From contig CAZYTX010000048.1 in assembly GCA_964650485.1 (NCBI GenBank), positions 1-29,546 of the forward strand: 29,546 nt of DNA. Direction: 5' to 3'. A program made the position numbers and the translations under genes. Below are positions 16,182 through 24,384 of this stretch, one piece after another. Position 1 is the first letter of the stretch. Each line of letters begins with the position of its first letter. This DNA is from CAZYTX01 sp964650485 (GTDB lineage Bacteria; RBG-13-61-14; DATKZS01). The notes under the pieces were generated by a model. It searched no databases and was not told the DNA's origin. It saw nothing but the letters and a program-made list of their open reading frames with translations.

Positions 16182-17327
16182 GTGAGCCAAAGAGTGGGGA
16201 TAGCCGGGTTCGCACAGACCTATTACGAGCCCGGGAAGAAGGGCCAGCACATCACCGAGCTGGTTTACGAGGCCGTGCGCAAGGCCCTGGACCACGCCGG
16301 GGTGGAGGTCACGGACATAGACAACGTGGTCTCCTGCTCGCAGGACTTCCTTGACGGACGCACCATATCCAACCGCACCATACCCGAGGTCGAGGGCGCG
16401 TACTTGAAGTCCGAGGCCAAGGTGGCCTCCGACGGGGCACAGGCCGTTATCTACGGCGCGCTCAGGATCATGTCCGGCAAGTACAGGACCACACTGGTGC
16501 TCTCACACTGCAAGATGAGCGAAGGGGCCCAGAACGTGATCGCCGGCGCCATGCACGACCCCCTGTACCAGCGGCCCCTGGGGCTGGACGACTTATCCTC
16601 CGCTGCCCTCCAGGCAAGGGCCTATTTGGAAAGGCACGGGCTGTCCGAGGAGGTCATGGGGGTTGCGGCCTCCCATTCGCTGAAGAATGCGCTCGACAAC
16701 CCCCTGGTGCACCGGGGCCTTGATCGCGAGCCTTCCGAGGTCATGGAGAGCAGGGTGCTCGCGAGCCCGGTTCGCGAGCTCATGACCATGCCTTCGAGCG
16801 ACGGGGCCTGCGCCCTGGTGCTGGCCCGGGAGGACAAAGCCCTCGGTCTCACGGACCGGCCGGTGTGGATCAGGGGCTTCGGCATGAGCACTGACACCTT
16901 CTTCCTGGGCGACCGGGACCTCTCAAACGCGGGGGCCTTGCACGACGCGGCCTGGAAGGCCTACTCCATGGCCGGGATCAAGGGCCCGGCCAGGGAGGTT
17001 CATTTGATCGAGCTCTCGGACTGCTTTGCGCACAACTCGCTCATGAACCTGGAGGCCACGGGGTTTGCCGAGCCGGGCAAGGGGATCGAGCTTTTCGAGT
17101 CCGGCTGGGTGGAGCGGGAGGGACGCTTTCCAGTGAACCCCTCCGGCGGAGTGCTGGGCGGGAACCCCCTGTGCGTGGCCGGGATGACCAGGGTGATCGA
17201 GTGCGCCCGCCAGTTGCGCGGCGAGGCCGGGCCCTGCCAGGCCGGAGAGCCCAAGCAGGCACTGGCCCAGGGGTCGTGGGGGCCGGCGGGACAGGCGCAG
17301 GCGACCCTAATTTTGAGTAGCGAGTAG
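16182..17327 (+). CDS. Thiolase-superfamily protein 1 (SCP2/Ltp type, catalytic residues altered)
   Basis: This 381-residue protein of the SCP2-type thiolase group starts at GTG 16182, 10 bases after AAGGAG. The N-terminal half contains KVASDGAQAVIYGA...MSGK, where the nucleophilic Cys (C-A-S-G in active thiolases) is replaced by Ala or Val near residues 81-82. There is no Cys between residues 53 and 109. At the usual H-D-x-F position it has LSDCFAHNS, and the G-H-P motif is GNP. It is therefore unlikely to be a normal thiolase. In the steroid-degrading Ltp2-ChsH2 system a thiolase-like protein lacking the Cys acts as an aldolase with a DUF35 partner. An aldolase or other acyl-CoA C-C chemistry is a reasonable inference here. 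It is followed after 10 bases by a second thiolase-like gene. Confidence 0.88.
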   Translation: MSQRVGIAGFAQTYYEPGKKGQHITELVYEAVRKALDHAGVEVTDIDNVVSCSQDFLDGRTISNRTIPEVEGAYLKSEAKVASDGAQAVIYGALRIMSGKYRTTLVLSHCKMSEGAQNVIAGAMHDPLYQRPLGLDDLSSAALQARAYLERHGLSEEVMGVAASHSLKNALDNPLVHRGLDREPSEVMESRVLASPVRELMTMPSSDGACALVLAREDKALGLTDRPVWIRGFGMSTDTFFLGDRDLSNAGALHDAAWKAYSMAGIKGPAREVHLIELSDCFAHNSLMNLEATGFAEPGKGIELFESGWVEREGRFPVNPSGGVLGGNPLCVAGMTRVIECARQLRGEAGPCQAGEPKQALAQGSWGPAGQAQATLILSSE

Positions 17328-17337
17328 GGGGTTATCA

Positions 17338-18492
17338 ATGGCCAGACCTGCGGCCATAATCGGAGTTGGACAGACAAAGCACGCTGCCAGGCGGCGGGAC
17401 GTGAACATGGTGGAGATGGTGAGCGAGGCTGTTCGTGCTTGTCTCGATGACGCCGGCATGAGCATTTCGGATATTGACGGCGTGGTCATCGGCAACATGG
17501 AGCATTTCGAGGGGGTGTACAACCCGAACCTCTGGGCCGCGGACTTTATCGGGGCCACCGGCAGGCACATGATGATGGTGACCACCGGGGGCACCACCGG
17601 GGCATCGGTGGCCCACGCCGGGTTCTACCACGTGGCATCGGGGGCATTCGACGCGGTGCTTTGCATCGGGTTCGAGAAGCAGTCCGACGGGGACACCACC
17701 GCGGGGCTGATATTCCAGGCCGACCCCCTGTTCGAGCGGCCCAACATGGCCGGCGCCATCGGCACGTTCGCCCTGGCGGCCTCCGAGTACATGGACAGGT
17801 TCGGGGTCACCGAGGAGCAGGCAGCCATGGTGTCGGTGAAGAACCGTGGCAACGCCTGCAACAACCCGCACGCACATCTTCAGAAAGCTATCAGCGTGGA
17901 GGAGGTGATGGCTTCCCGCTACCTTGCCCGCCCCATCAAGCTCATGGACATGTGCCCCACCTCGGACGGGGCCTGCGCCATCATGGTGGCATCACAGGAG
18001 CGGGCCGGGAGGGGCCCCAACCGGCCTGCCTGGTTCAGGGCGCTTGCCACCGCGCACGACCAGCCCTTCAACTCCGACCTTCCCATGCTGATAGGTATGC
18101 GCACCCTCACCCACGCGGCAAAGGAGGCCTACGCACAGGCCGGGATCGAAAACCCCCTCAAGGAGATTGACGCGGCCGAGCTTTACGAGCCCTGCTCGTT
18201 CGCCGAGCTCTCCTGGTACGAGGCGCTGGGCTTCTGCGGCCTGGGCGAGGGAGGCAGGCTCATGGAGAGCGGGGCCACGGGCATGGAGGGCGAGCTTCCG
18301 GTGAACCCCTCGGGCGGGGTCATATCCACCAACTGTATCGGGGCCACGGCCATGATCCGGGTGGCGGAGGCCGCCATACAGGTCATGGGCAAGGGAGGCG
18401 AGCGGCAGGTCGAGGGTGCGAAGACCGCGCTGGCCACCGGGTTCGGCGGGTCATGGTGGAGCGAGATAACCGTTCTGGGAGGGGATTTATAA
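17338..18492 (+). CDS. Thiolase-superfamily protein 2 (SCP2/Ltp type, catalytic residues altered)
   Basis: This 384-residue member of the same group is clearly homologous to the preceding product. The stretch aligned with the nucleophile motif is VTTGGTTGASVAHAGF and contains no Cys (none between residues 36 and 108). The H-D-x-F position reads ELYEPCSF, placing a Tyr where thiolases have His; Ltp2-type aldolases are reported to use Tyr residues. The G-H-P motif is absent (NPSGGVISTNC). The NPSGG loop and the SDGACA segment are intact, so the fold should be complete. ATG at 17338 follows a GGGGG site. Its stop overlaps the first DUF35 gene (TAATG), which suggests a complex between this protein and that partner. 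Substrate and reaction remain open. Confidence 0.88.
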   Translation: MARPAAIIGVGQTKHAARRRDVNMVEMVSEAVRACLDDAGMSISDIDGVVIGNMEHFEGVYNPNLWAADFIGATGRHMMMVTTGGTTGASVAHAGFYHVASGAFDAVLCIGFEKQSDGDTTAGLIFQADPLFERPNMAGAIGTFALAASEYMDRFGVTEEQAAMVSVKNRGNACNNPHAHLQKAISVEEVMASRYLARPIKLMDMCPTSDGACAIMVASQERAGRGPNRPAWFRALATAHDQPFNSDLPMLIGMRTLTHAAKEAYAQAGIENPLKEIDAAELYEPCSFAELSWYEALGFCGLGEGGRLMESGATGMEGELPVNPSGGVISTNCIGATAMIRVAEAAIQVMGKGGERQVEGAKTALATGFGGSWWSEITVLGGDL

Positions 18493-18956
18493 TGGAAGAG
18501 CTCGAGCTTATAAACGTAAAACACGAGACCAGGTTCCCCTACTCCTACTCCATGGGCGCCATACCCGGCTTTTTCTTCCGCATGATCCGGGACGAGAAGA
18601 AGATCATGGGAAAGAAGTGCCCAAAGTGCGGCACGGTGTACGTTCCCCCCAGGCCGGTGTGCGGTCCCTGCTTCATTGAGACCGGGGAGTGGGTGGAGGT
18701 GGGCCCGCGCGGGACCCTGGTGGCCTATACGGTAGTGTATTTCAGCTTCCTCGACCCCATGACCGGCAGGAGGAGGCCGGTCCCATACGGCTACGGGATA
18801 GTGCGCCTGGACGGGACCGACAGGAGGCTCCAGCACTTCCTCTCAGAAAGCGACCCCGAAAAGCTGGAGCTGGGCATGAGGGTGGAGCCGGTGTTCGCCG
18901 AGGAGCGCACGGGCAGCCTCGCGGACATAACCCACTTCCGGCCGGTGGAGGATTGA
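18492..18956 (+). CDS. DUF35 Zn-ribbon/OB-fold protein 1
   Basis: The product has 154 residues. A rubredoxin-like zinc ribbon (CPKCGTVYVPPRPVCGPC, four cysteines) is at about 45-62, followed by an OB-fold of beta strands. This is the DUF35 architecture. DUF35 proteins act as scaffolds or acyl-CoA channels for thiolase-superfamily enzymes, for example between archaeal acetoacetyl-CoA thiolase and HMG-CoA synthase, in BbsA/BbsB, and in ChsH2 with Ltp2. It carries an unusual N-terminal extension of about 40 residues before the ribbon. I chose ATG at 18492 because it overlaps the upstream stop and has GGAGGGG before it. The next gene, another DUF35 protein, begins 2 bases after its stop. Confidence 0.9.
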   Translation: MEELELINVKHETRFPYSYSMGAIPGFFFRMIRDEKKIMGKKCPKCGTVYVPPRPVCGPCFIETGEWVEVGPRGTLVAYTVVYFSFLDPMTGRRRPVPYGYGIVRLDGTDRRLQHFLSESDPEKLELGMRVEPVFAEERTGSLADITHFRPVED

Positions 18957-18958
18957 AG

Positions 18959-19399
18959 ATGAGCGAAGAGATACTCACCGCGGACCAGGTGCTGCAGGTG
19001 CCGTTCAACTACTCCGCGGGCCCGGTGGCCAGCAGGTTCTTCCTGGCGTTGCGGGACGAGGAGAAGATACTGGGGCTTCGCTGCGCCTCGTGCGGCAAGG
19101 TTTACGTGCCCCCCCGGGCCGTGTGCGGCCCCTGCTTCCGGGCCATGGAGGACTGGGTCGAGGTCGGGCCCGGGGGCGAGCTCATGAACTTCACCGCTGT
19201 CCATTACAGCGAGCCCGTGCATCCGCGCAAGGCCCCGTTTATAATCGGGGTGGTAAAGCTGGAGGGCGCCGACACCTGCCTGGTGCACGTGGTGGACGCT
19301 CCCGGGCGCGACATACGCGCGGGCATGAGGGTGAAGGCGGTGTTCGCGGAGGAGCGACACGGTCACCTCATGGACATCGAGGGCTTCGTGCCGGTCTGA
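18959..19399 (+). CDS. DUF35 Zn-ribbon/OB-fold protein 2
   Basis: The product has 146 residues. The zinc ribbon is CASCGKVYVPPRAVCGPC (about 44-61) and the OB-fold follows (GELMNFTAVHYSEP, then FIIGVVKLEGAD). It is a paralogue of the preceding gene; the ribbon, the EERxGxLxDI ending and the N-terminal extension (GPVASRFFLALRDEEKI) all align. ATG at 18959 lies 2 bases after the previous stop with GGAGG about 8 bases upstream. Two thiolase-like proteins followed by two DUF35 proteins suggest either two separate heterocomplexes or one larger assembly. Which thiolase pairs with which DUF35 protein cannot be told. Confidence 0.9.
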   Translation: MSEEILTADQVLQVPFNYSAGPVASRFFLALRDEEKILGLRCASCGKVYVPPRAVCGPCFRAMEDWVEVGPGGELMNFTAVHYSEPVHPRKAPFIIGVVKLEGADTCLVHVVDAPGRDIRAGMRVKAVFAEERHGHLMDIEGFVPV

Positions 19400-19401
19400 C
19401 A

Positions 19402-19983
19402 ATGGAGAGGGTGTTCATTGACCCGGTGATACACTCTCGCCGGGTGGAGCGCTTCCAGGTGGCGGGCATGGTCATGGTCGCTGCCCTGGTGCTGGGCGCT
19501 TTCTGGATGAAGTGGCTCCTGGATGACAAGGACAAGCCCTTGCACCTGCCGGTGATGATGAGTTCGGTGGTGGCGCCGGCCCTGGGCGTGGGTTATTATA
19601 TGCTCAAACGAAACCGCAGGATACTGATGGACACATTGTGGCTGCGCATCTCCGATGAGGGGATCAAGTCGTCCACCCCGGGGGGCACGGTGGAGATTCC
19701 CTGGTCCGAGGTCGAGAGGGTGAGGGTGGGGGTGAAGCCCTCCAGGTCCCGGACCCCGGACCTGCTCATAAAGGGGAGGGGAGGATACGTAAGCGCATTC
19801 ATGCGCTGGGTGGACAGGTCCCGCCCCGTGCCAGAGAGCTCTCTTTTATATCCGGGCAGGCGCTTCATTTATCCTGGCGGAGAGAGGATGGACCTTTGTC
19901 CCGAGAACAGCGGGCTGGTGGCGGCCATCAAGGAGCGGGTGCCGGCCGGCAAGATAGAGGAAGGGGTTTTAACCACGTTATGA
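19402..19983 (+). CDS. Small membrane protein with PH-like domain
   Basis: The product has 193 residues with two hydrophobic segments (about 21-41 and 48-67) close to the N-terminus. They are followed by a soluble part containing WLRISDEGIKSSTPGG and VEIPWSEVERVRV. A strand pair with W-x-E/D-I/V near a glycine turn is typical of bacterial PH-like (bPH) domains. The function is unknown. It starts 2 bases after the second DUF35 gene and overlaps the sulfatase gene by four bases (ATGA). It is therefore embedded in the operon, but no reaction can be assigned. The bPH reading is moderately supported; it could be another small beta-rich domain. Confidence 0.7.
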   Translation: MERVFIDPVIHSRRVERFQVAGMVMVAALVLGAFWMKWLLDDKDKPLHLPVMMSSVVAPALGVGYYMLKRNRRILMDTLWLRISDEGIKSSTPGGTVEIPWSEVERVRVGVKPSRSRTPDLLIKGRGGYVSAFMRWVDRSRPVPESSLLYPGRRFIYPGGERMDLCPENSGLVAAIKERVPAGKIEEGVLTTL

Positions 19984-21380
19984 CTCACAAGTTAACAAGG
20001 GTTTTCGTTTTGGCGGCGTTGTTGTCGCTGATCTTTGCGGCGACAACGTTCTGCTCGCCCGGCTGCTGGAAGAAGGAGGACAAGCCCAACGTGATCATAG
20101 TGATCATTGACACCCTGGGGGCGAGTCACACGGGCTCTTACGGCTACGGACGTTCGGTGACCTCCAGCCTGGACCAGCTCGCAAATGACGGGATCAGGTA
20201 CGAGCACGCGGTGGCGCCCTCCCCCTGGACCCTGCCCTCCATAGCCAGTATACTTACAGGTATTCTGCCGTCCGGGCACATGGCCGGCTGGCACCTGGAC
20301 CCCTACACCCAGGAGGACAGGCGCCTTTCCAGGATACGCTCCGAGGTGGTCACCCTGGCCGAGCTCTTCCGGGACCACGAGTTTCGCACCGCGGGGTTCT
20401 TCAACAACCCATTCGTGCACCCCGGCTACGGACTCAACAAGGGGTTTGACACCTACGATTACGTGGGGGGCGACAACCTTAAGCTCAGACGCGCCCACCA
20501 GGTCACGGAAGACGCCATCAGGTGGCTGGACCTGCAGGGGAAAAAGCCCTTCTTCATGGTGGTCCACTATTTTGACGCACACCTGGCTTACGACCCTCCC
20601 CTGGTGTTCGCCGCGCCCTACCTAGACTTTTACCAAGGGGAGCTGGAAAGACCCTTCAACCCGGACCTCGATGAGATACGCTCCGGCAAGATGGAACTCA
20701 CCGATGACGACAAGAGGTTCATCAAGGGATGCTACGACGGGGAGGTGGCCTTCGTAGACTCCGAGCTTGGGAGGTTCATTGACTATCTCAAGGAAAAAGA
20801 CCTCTATAACAAGACACTATTGATCGTGACCGCGGACCACGGCGAGGAGTTCTGGGAGCACGGCGGGTTCGAGCACGGTCACTCCCTGCACCGCGAGGTC
20901 ATCGAGGTGCCCCTGGTGATAAAGTACCCGGGCCTGGAAGGCGCCGGCAAGACCGTAGAGGAGTACGTGTCCCTGACCGACCTGTTCCCCACCATCGCCG
21001 AGTTCATGGAGTGGCCCATCTCCTTTTCCATGGACGGGGTGAGCCTCTTCCCCAGGGGAGGACGGGTAGAGGTGAACCCCCATTTCATCGTCTCCGAGAA
21101 CATGCACTTCGGCCCGCAGAGACAATGCTTTTACGCCCAGGACCTGAAGCTCATTGTAAACACCGTAAACGGAAGGATAAGGCTGTATGACCTCGAAGAT
21201 GACCCCCATGAGAAGGAGAACGTGTTCGGTGAGCTCGAGCTGCCCGAGAGCGTGAAGAACCAGGTGGAGAAGATAGCAAGGGACCTGGAAGAGCACCTGA
21301 AAAAGCAGACGCCCCAGGCGGCTGACCTGGACAAGGAGACGGTCGGGAAGCTGAGAAGCCTGGGCTATATCTCTTATTGA
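19980..21380 (+). CDS. Sulfatase-fold hydrolase, membrane-anchored or secreted
   Basis: The product is a 466-residue alkaline-phosphatase-superfamily protein. The N-terminal hydrophobic segment (7-24) followed by two Cys residues (C25, C29) suggests a signal peptide, perhaps a lipoprotein with a non-standard lipobox (SPGC). The metal/nucleophile region is VIIDTLGASHTGSYGY, then SPWTLPSIASILTG. The usual formylglycine Cys/Ser motif (C/S-x-P-x-R) is absent and W-T-L-P-S takes its place, so the nucleophile may be T84, as in lipoteichoic-acid-synthase-type enzymes. DHGEEFWEHGGFEHGH supplies the second metal site. It may act on a phospho- or sulfo-diester outside the cytoplasm. The start is ATG 19980, overlapping the upstream gene. 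The family is firm and the substrate unknown. Confidence 0.88.
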   Translation: MTHKLTRVFVLAALLSLIFAATTFCSPGCWKKEDKPNVIIVIIDTLGASHTGSYGYGRSVTSSLDQLANDGIRYEHAVAPSPWTLPSIASILTGILPSGHMAGWHLDPYTQEDRRLSRIRSEVVTLAELFRDHEFRTAGFFNNPFVHPGYGLNKGFDTYDYVGGDNLKLRRAHQVTEDAIRWLDLQGKKPFFMVVHYFDAHLAYDPPLVFAAPYLDFYQGELERPFNPDLDEIRSGKMELTDDDKRFIKGCYDGEVAFVDSELGRFIDYLKEKDLYNKTLLIVTADHGEEFWEHGGFEHGHSLHREVIEVPLVIKYPGLEGAGKTVEEYVSLTDLFPTIAEFMEWPISFSMDGVSLFPRGGRVEVNPHFIVSENMHFGPQRQCFYAQDLKLIVNTVNGRIRLYDLEDDPHEKENVFGELELPESVKNQVEKIARDLEEHLKKQTPQAADLDKETVGKLRSLGYISY

Positions 21381-21393
21381 AGGAACCCCGCAG

Positions 21394-22344
21394 ATGGATC
21401 AGACAAGACACGTGCCGGTGCTGATTGCGGGCGGCGGCCCCGCCGGCCTTACCGCGGCCATATATGCCATGCGCTCGGGCATGGAGTGCCAGGTGGTGGA
21501 GCGGGCCGCTCCCGGCGGCCAGGTGTTTATAGCCGACAGGATCGAGAACTACCCAGGCTTCCCCGAGCCAATAAGCGGTCCCGAGCTATCGGACAGGATG
21601 AAGCAGCAGGCCGAGCGGCTGGGAGCGAGGATAGTCCAGGACGAGGTAAAGAATGTGGAGTTCGAAGGCGAGACCAAAAGGGTAGCCCTGGCAAGGGGAG
21701 GCCAGCTCACCTGCGACGCGCTGGTGGTGGCCTCTGGCTCGAGACCCAAGGAGCTGGGCCTTCCGGGCGAGAAAAAGTTGTGGGGAAGGGGAGTGAGCTA
21801 CTGCGCCACCTGCGACGCCAACTTCTATCGTGGCCAGAAAGTGGCGGTGGTGGGTGGCGGTGACAGCGCCTGCCAGGAAGGGACCATGCTATCTCACGTG
21901 ACCGGCAAGGTGTATGTAATACACCGCCGGGCCCAGTTCCGGGCCCAGCAGTACCTGGCACAGTGCGCCCTGGCCGAGCCCAACATCGAGGTGCTCTGGG
22001 ACACTGTAGTGGAGAGCATAAACGGCTCCGACCAGCTCGACTCCCTCACCATAAAAGACGTAAAGACCGGAGAGACCAGGGAACTCGACGTGCAGGGCCT
22101 GTTCATATACGTGGGCATGCACCCGCTCACTGAGTTCCTGCAAGGGGTGGTCGAGCTCACCGAGGAGGGCTACGTGAAGGCGGGCGAGGATACAAAGACC
22201 TCCGTGCCCGGGATATTCGCCGCGGGCGACGTGAGGCACAAGCCCTTGAGACAGATAGCCACCGCGGTGGCGGACGGGGCCAACGCGGTGCGGTCCATAG
22301 AGGTTTACTTCATACAGAGGGGGCTCTCCGGCAGGTACCTGTGA
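21394..22344 (+). CDS. trxB: Thioredoxin reductase
   Basis: The product is a 316-residue low-molecular-weight thioredoxin-disulfide reductase. The FAD motif is GGGPAG (13-18), the redox-active pair CATC is at 137-140, and the NADPH motif GGGDSA is at 154-159. HRRAQFR supplies the arginines that favour NADPH over NADH. The C-terminal FAD motif is IFAAGDVR. It keeps thioredoxin reduced. The gene starts 13 bases after the sulfatase gene, with AAGGA upstream of ATG 21394. Its stop overlaps the prmA start (TGATG), so the thiolase operon appears to run on into housekeeping genes. Some deltaproteobacterial homologues carry atypical thioredoxin preferences; nothing here separates them. Confidence 0.93.
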   Translation: MDQTRHVPVLIAGGGPAGLTAAIYAMRSGMECQVVERAAPGGQVFIADRIENYPGFPEPISGPELSDRMKQQAERLGARIVQDEVKNVEFEGETKRVALARGGQLTCDALVVASGSRPKELGLPGEKKLWGRGVSYCATCDANFYRGQKVAVVGGGDSACQEGTMLSHVTGKVYVIHRRAQFRAQQYLAQCALAEPNIEVLWDTVVESINGSDQLDSLTIKDVKTGETRELDVQGLFIYVGMHPLTEFLQGVVELTEEGYVKAGEDTKTSVPGIFAAGDVRHKPLRQIATAVADGANAVRSIEVYFIQRGLSGRYL

Positions 22345-23258
22345 TGGACGAGGACAAAAGGGGCTGGGTCGAGTTCCAGCTCGGCGGCCCTGTCGAGGCC
22401 CTGGAGGTCTTCGCTGATTTCATGAGCGAGCTGGGCGCGGGCGGCGCGGTCTTTTCCGAGGACCCGGAAAGGCCCGGGTCCGAGATGGTGACCGCTTTCA
22501 TCCCGCTCAGGGAAGCGACCGAGGGCATGGTGGCCAGGATCAAGGCAAGGGCGGCTACACTTTCGAGGGAGTTCCCGGGCAGGTGGAGTCCCATAAAGAT
22601 CACCCGGGTCGAGGACAGGGACTGGGCCGGCGACTGGAAGGAGGCCCTGGAGCCCGTGCGCCTGGAGCCGGGGATATGGATAGTGCCGGCATTCAAGGAG
22701 GCCCCGGAAGAGATAAAGCACGAGCCGGTGATATTCATGGAGCCGGGCCTGGCATTCGGCGTGGGCACGCATCCCTCGACCAGGGCCTGCGTGAAGGTGG
22801 TGGCCGAGGCGGTGAAAGCCGGGGCTCGCTCGGTCCTGGACCTGGGCACAGGCACCGGCATCCTGGCCATGACCGCGGCCCTCCTGGATGCACGCAGGAT
22901 ACTGGCCCTTGACCTCGACCCCATGGCGCTAAAGGTGGCCGAGGAGAACCTGGCCAGGAACCGGCTGCGGGGCAGGGTGGTGCTGGCAAAGGGGGTGGCG
23001 GACCCGGAGACAAGGCTCTCTGGAGAGCCTTTTCAACTGATCGCGGCAAACATCTTTGCAAACACCCTGGTGAGCCTCATGCCATTTATAAAGAGGCACA
23101 TGGCTATCGAGGGCCAGGCCGTGCTCTCGGGCATCATGAAGGAGAGCTCTCATCTGGTTGCGGACGCGGCCCGGGAGCGGGGCCTTCAAATAGTTTCCAG
23201 GATCGAGGAGGAAGAATGGGTAACCCTGGTACTACGACCAGGCGGAAAAGGAAGGTAA
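22344..23258 (+). CDS. prmA: Ribosomal protein L11 methyltransferase
   Basis: The product is a 304-residue SAM-dependent methyltransferase. MEPGLAFGVGTHPSTRAC is the PrmA-specific motif. SVLDLGTGTGILAMTAALL is SAM motif I and IAANIFANTL is the N-x-x catalytic-site region. PrmA methylates lysines and the N-terminus of ribosomal protein L11. The N-terminal part (up to about residue 120) is the L11-recognition domain. I chose ATG 22344, which overlaps the trxB stop; GTG 22341 would add one residue. The 3' end overlaps rsmE by 43 bases. The prmA-rsmE pair is common in bacteria. Confidence 0.93.
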   Translation: MDEDKRGWVEFQLGGPVEALEVFADFMSELGAGGAVFSEDPERPGSEMVTAFIPLREATEGMVARIKARAATLSREFPGRWSPIKITRVEDRDWAGDWKEALEPVRLEPGIWIVPAFKEAPEEIKHEPVIFMEPGLAFGVGTHPSTRACVKVVAEAVKAGARSVLDLGTGTGILAMTAALLDARRILALDLDPMALKVAEENLARNRLRGRVVLAKGVADPETRLSGEPFQLIAANIFANTLVSLMPFIKRHMAIEGQAVLSGIMKESSHLVADAARERGLQIVSRIEEEEWVTLVLRPGGKGR

Positions 23259-24010
23259 AGCACCGCTTCTACGTGCCGCCCTCGGGGATGAGCTACCCCG
23301 ACGGCGGCGAGCCCACCGCCAGCATAGACACCCAGACCACGCACCACATGAGGAACGTGCTCCGGCTCTCCACCGGCCACGTGGTGAGCGTGTTCGACAA
23401 CAGCGGCAAGGAGTACGAGGGCGAGATCGTGGAGATGAAGCCCGACCGGGCAAAGGTCAAGGTGCACCGGGCCATTGCGCCCCAGGTCGAGTCGCCCCTC
23501 AAGGTCACCCTGGCCCAGTCGCTTATTAAGGGCAACTCCTTTGAGAGGTTGATTGCTTTGTGCACCGAGCTGGGCGCGGCAAGGTTCGTGCCCGTGTTCT
23601 CGTCCAGGACCGAGGCCAGGCTTAGCAGGACCAGGGCCGCGGACAAGATCGAGAGGTGGGAGAGGATCGTGCAGGAGGCATCAGCCCAGTGCGGCAGGGT
23701 AAGGGTGCCCGGTGTGGATATGCCGCTCGATCTCAAGGGTCTCCTCTCTAAAAAGCACGAGGGTGCGAAGATAGTCCTGTGGGAGAGGGGGGGCTCGGGT
23801 CAGCTCGAGAAGATTCTCGAGGAGGAAGGCAACATCGAGCACGTCACCCTGCTGGCCGGTCCCGAAGGGGGTTTCGAGCAGGCCGAGGTCAAGCAGGCCA
23901 TGGAAGCGGGGTTCCACATATGGGGGCTGGGGCCGAGGACGCTGCGGGCCGAGACAGCGGGGGCCACCGCCATAAGCCTTTTGCAGTTCGCCGCGGGGGA
24001 TATGGGGTGA
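23216..24010 (+). CDS. rsmE: 16S rRNA m3U1498 methyltransferase
   Basis: The product is a 264-residue SPOUT-class methyltransferase. The knot region reads LLAGPEGGFEQAEV, then GLGPRTLRAETAGATAISLLQ, both standard RsmE motifs. KHRFYVP at the N-terminus begins the RNA-binding PUA-like domain. It methylates U1498 in 16S rRNA. ATG 23216 has GAGGAGGAAGA directly upstream, so the 43-base overlap with prmA is genuine. About 14 extra residues precede the family's usual start. The last codons and TGA (24008-24010) lie inside the 3' end of the convergent tRNA-His gene. Confidence 0.93.
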   Translation: MGNPGTTTRRKRKVKHRFYVPPSGMSYPDGGEPTASIDTQTTHHMRNVLRLSTGHVVSVFDNSGKEYEGEIVEMKPDRAKVKVHRAIAPQVESPLKVTLAQSLIKGNSFERLIALCTELGAARFVPVFSSRTEARLSRTRAADKIERWERIVQEASAQCGRVRVPGVDMPLDLKGLLSKKHEGAKIVLWERGGSGQLEKILEEEGNIEHVTLLAGPEGGFEQAEVKQAMEAGFHIWGLGPRTLRAETAGATAISLLQFAAGDMG

Positions 24011-24079
24011 GCGACGGGATTTGAACCCGCGACCACCGAGGCCACAACCCGGTGCTCTACCGACTGAGCTACGCCCACC
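24003..24079 (-). tRNA. tRNA-His (anticodon GTG)
   Basis: On the minus strand the cloverleaf is complete. The acceptor GTGGGCG pairs with CGCTCAC; the D arm is GCTC...GAGC; the anticodon stem CCGGG/CTCGG carries the loop TTGTGGC (anticodon GTG); and the T arm is GCGGG TTCAAAT CCCGT. A G at position -1 faces C73, the identity element of tRNA-His. CCA is encoded (24003-24005). The 3' end overlaps the rsmE stop on the other strand by 8 bases. Confidence 0.97.
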
Positions 24080-24116
24080 ACATGCTGTTCACTGAAACAC
24101 GCTTTCCCCGAATACT

Positions 24117-24144
24117 ATTATAACCTTGATCGAGCCCGGGTCAA
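24117..24144 (-). promoter_or_regulatory. Promoter for tRNA-His
   Basis: On the minus strand, TTGACC (24139-24144) and a perfect TATAAT (24117-24122) are 16 bases apart. Transcription would start near 24110, about 30 bases before the tRNA. Confidence 0.7.
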
Positions 24145-24169
24145 TCGGATAATCCAGATGAAGACAATG

Positions 24170-24382
24170 TTATAATAGCCTCTTGAACTCCTCAGGACTG
24201 AGCCCTGCATCCCTTGCGATCGCACCCATGGTAAAAGCGTTGATGGGCTTATGCCGCGGAATTGTAAGTAGAACCAGGCCGTCGGACATGATGATGTGTT
24301 TGCCTTGCCTGATCACCCGAAACCCGACCTTCTCCAGCGCATTGACCGCCTGATCCGGGTTAATACCGGGGATTTTAGGCAT
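24170..24382 (-). CDS. hicA: HicA-type toxin
   Basis: The product is a 70-residue mRNA-interferase-type toxin of the HicA family with a double-stranded-RNA-binding-like fold. The conserved strand RQGKHIIM contains the catalytic His, followed by LTIPRHKPINAFTMGAIARDAGLSPEEF, the usual ending of the family. HicA toxins cleave mRNA when free of antitoxin. ATG 24382 lies 2 bases after the hicB stop. The order antitoxin-then-toxin is the reverse of classical E. coli hicAB but frequent elsewhere. Confidence 0.88.
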   Translation of the reverse strand: MPKIPGINPDQAVNALEKVGFRVIRQGKHIIMSDGLVLLTIPRHKPINAFTMGAIARDAGLSPEEFKRLL

Positions 24383-24384
24383 GG

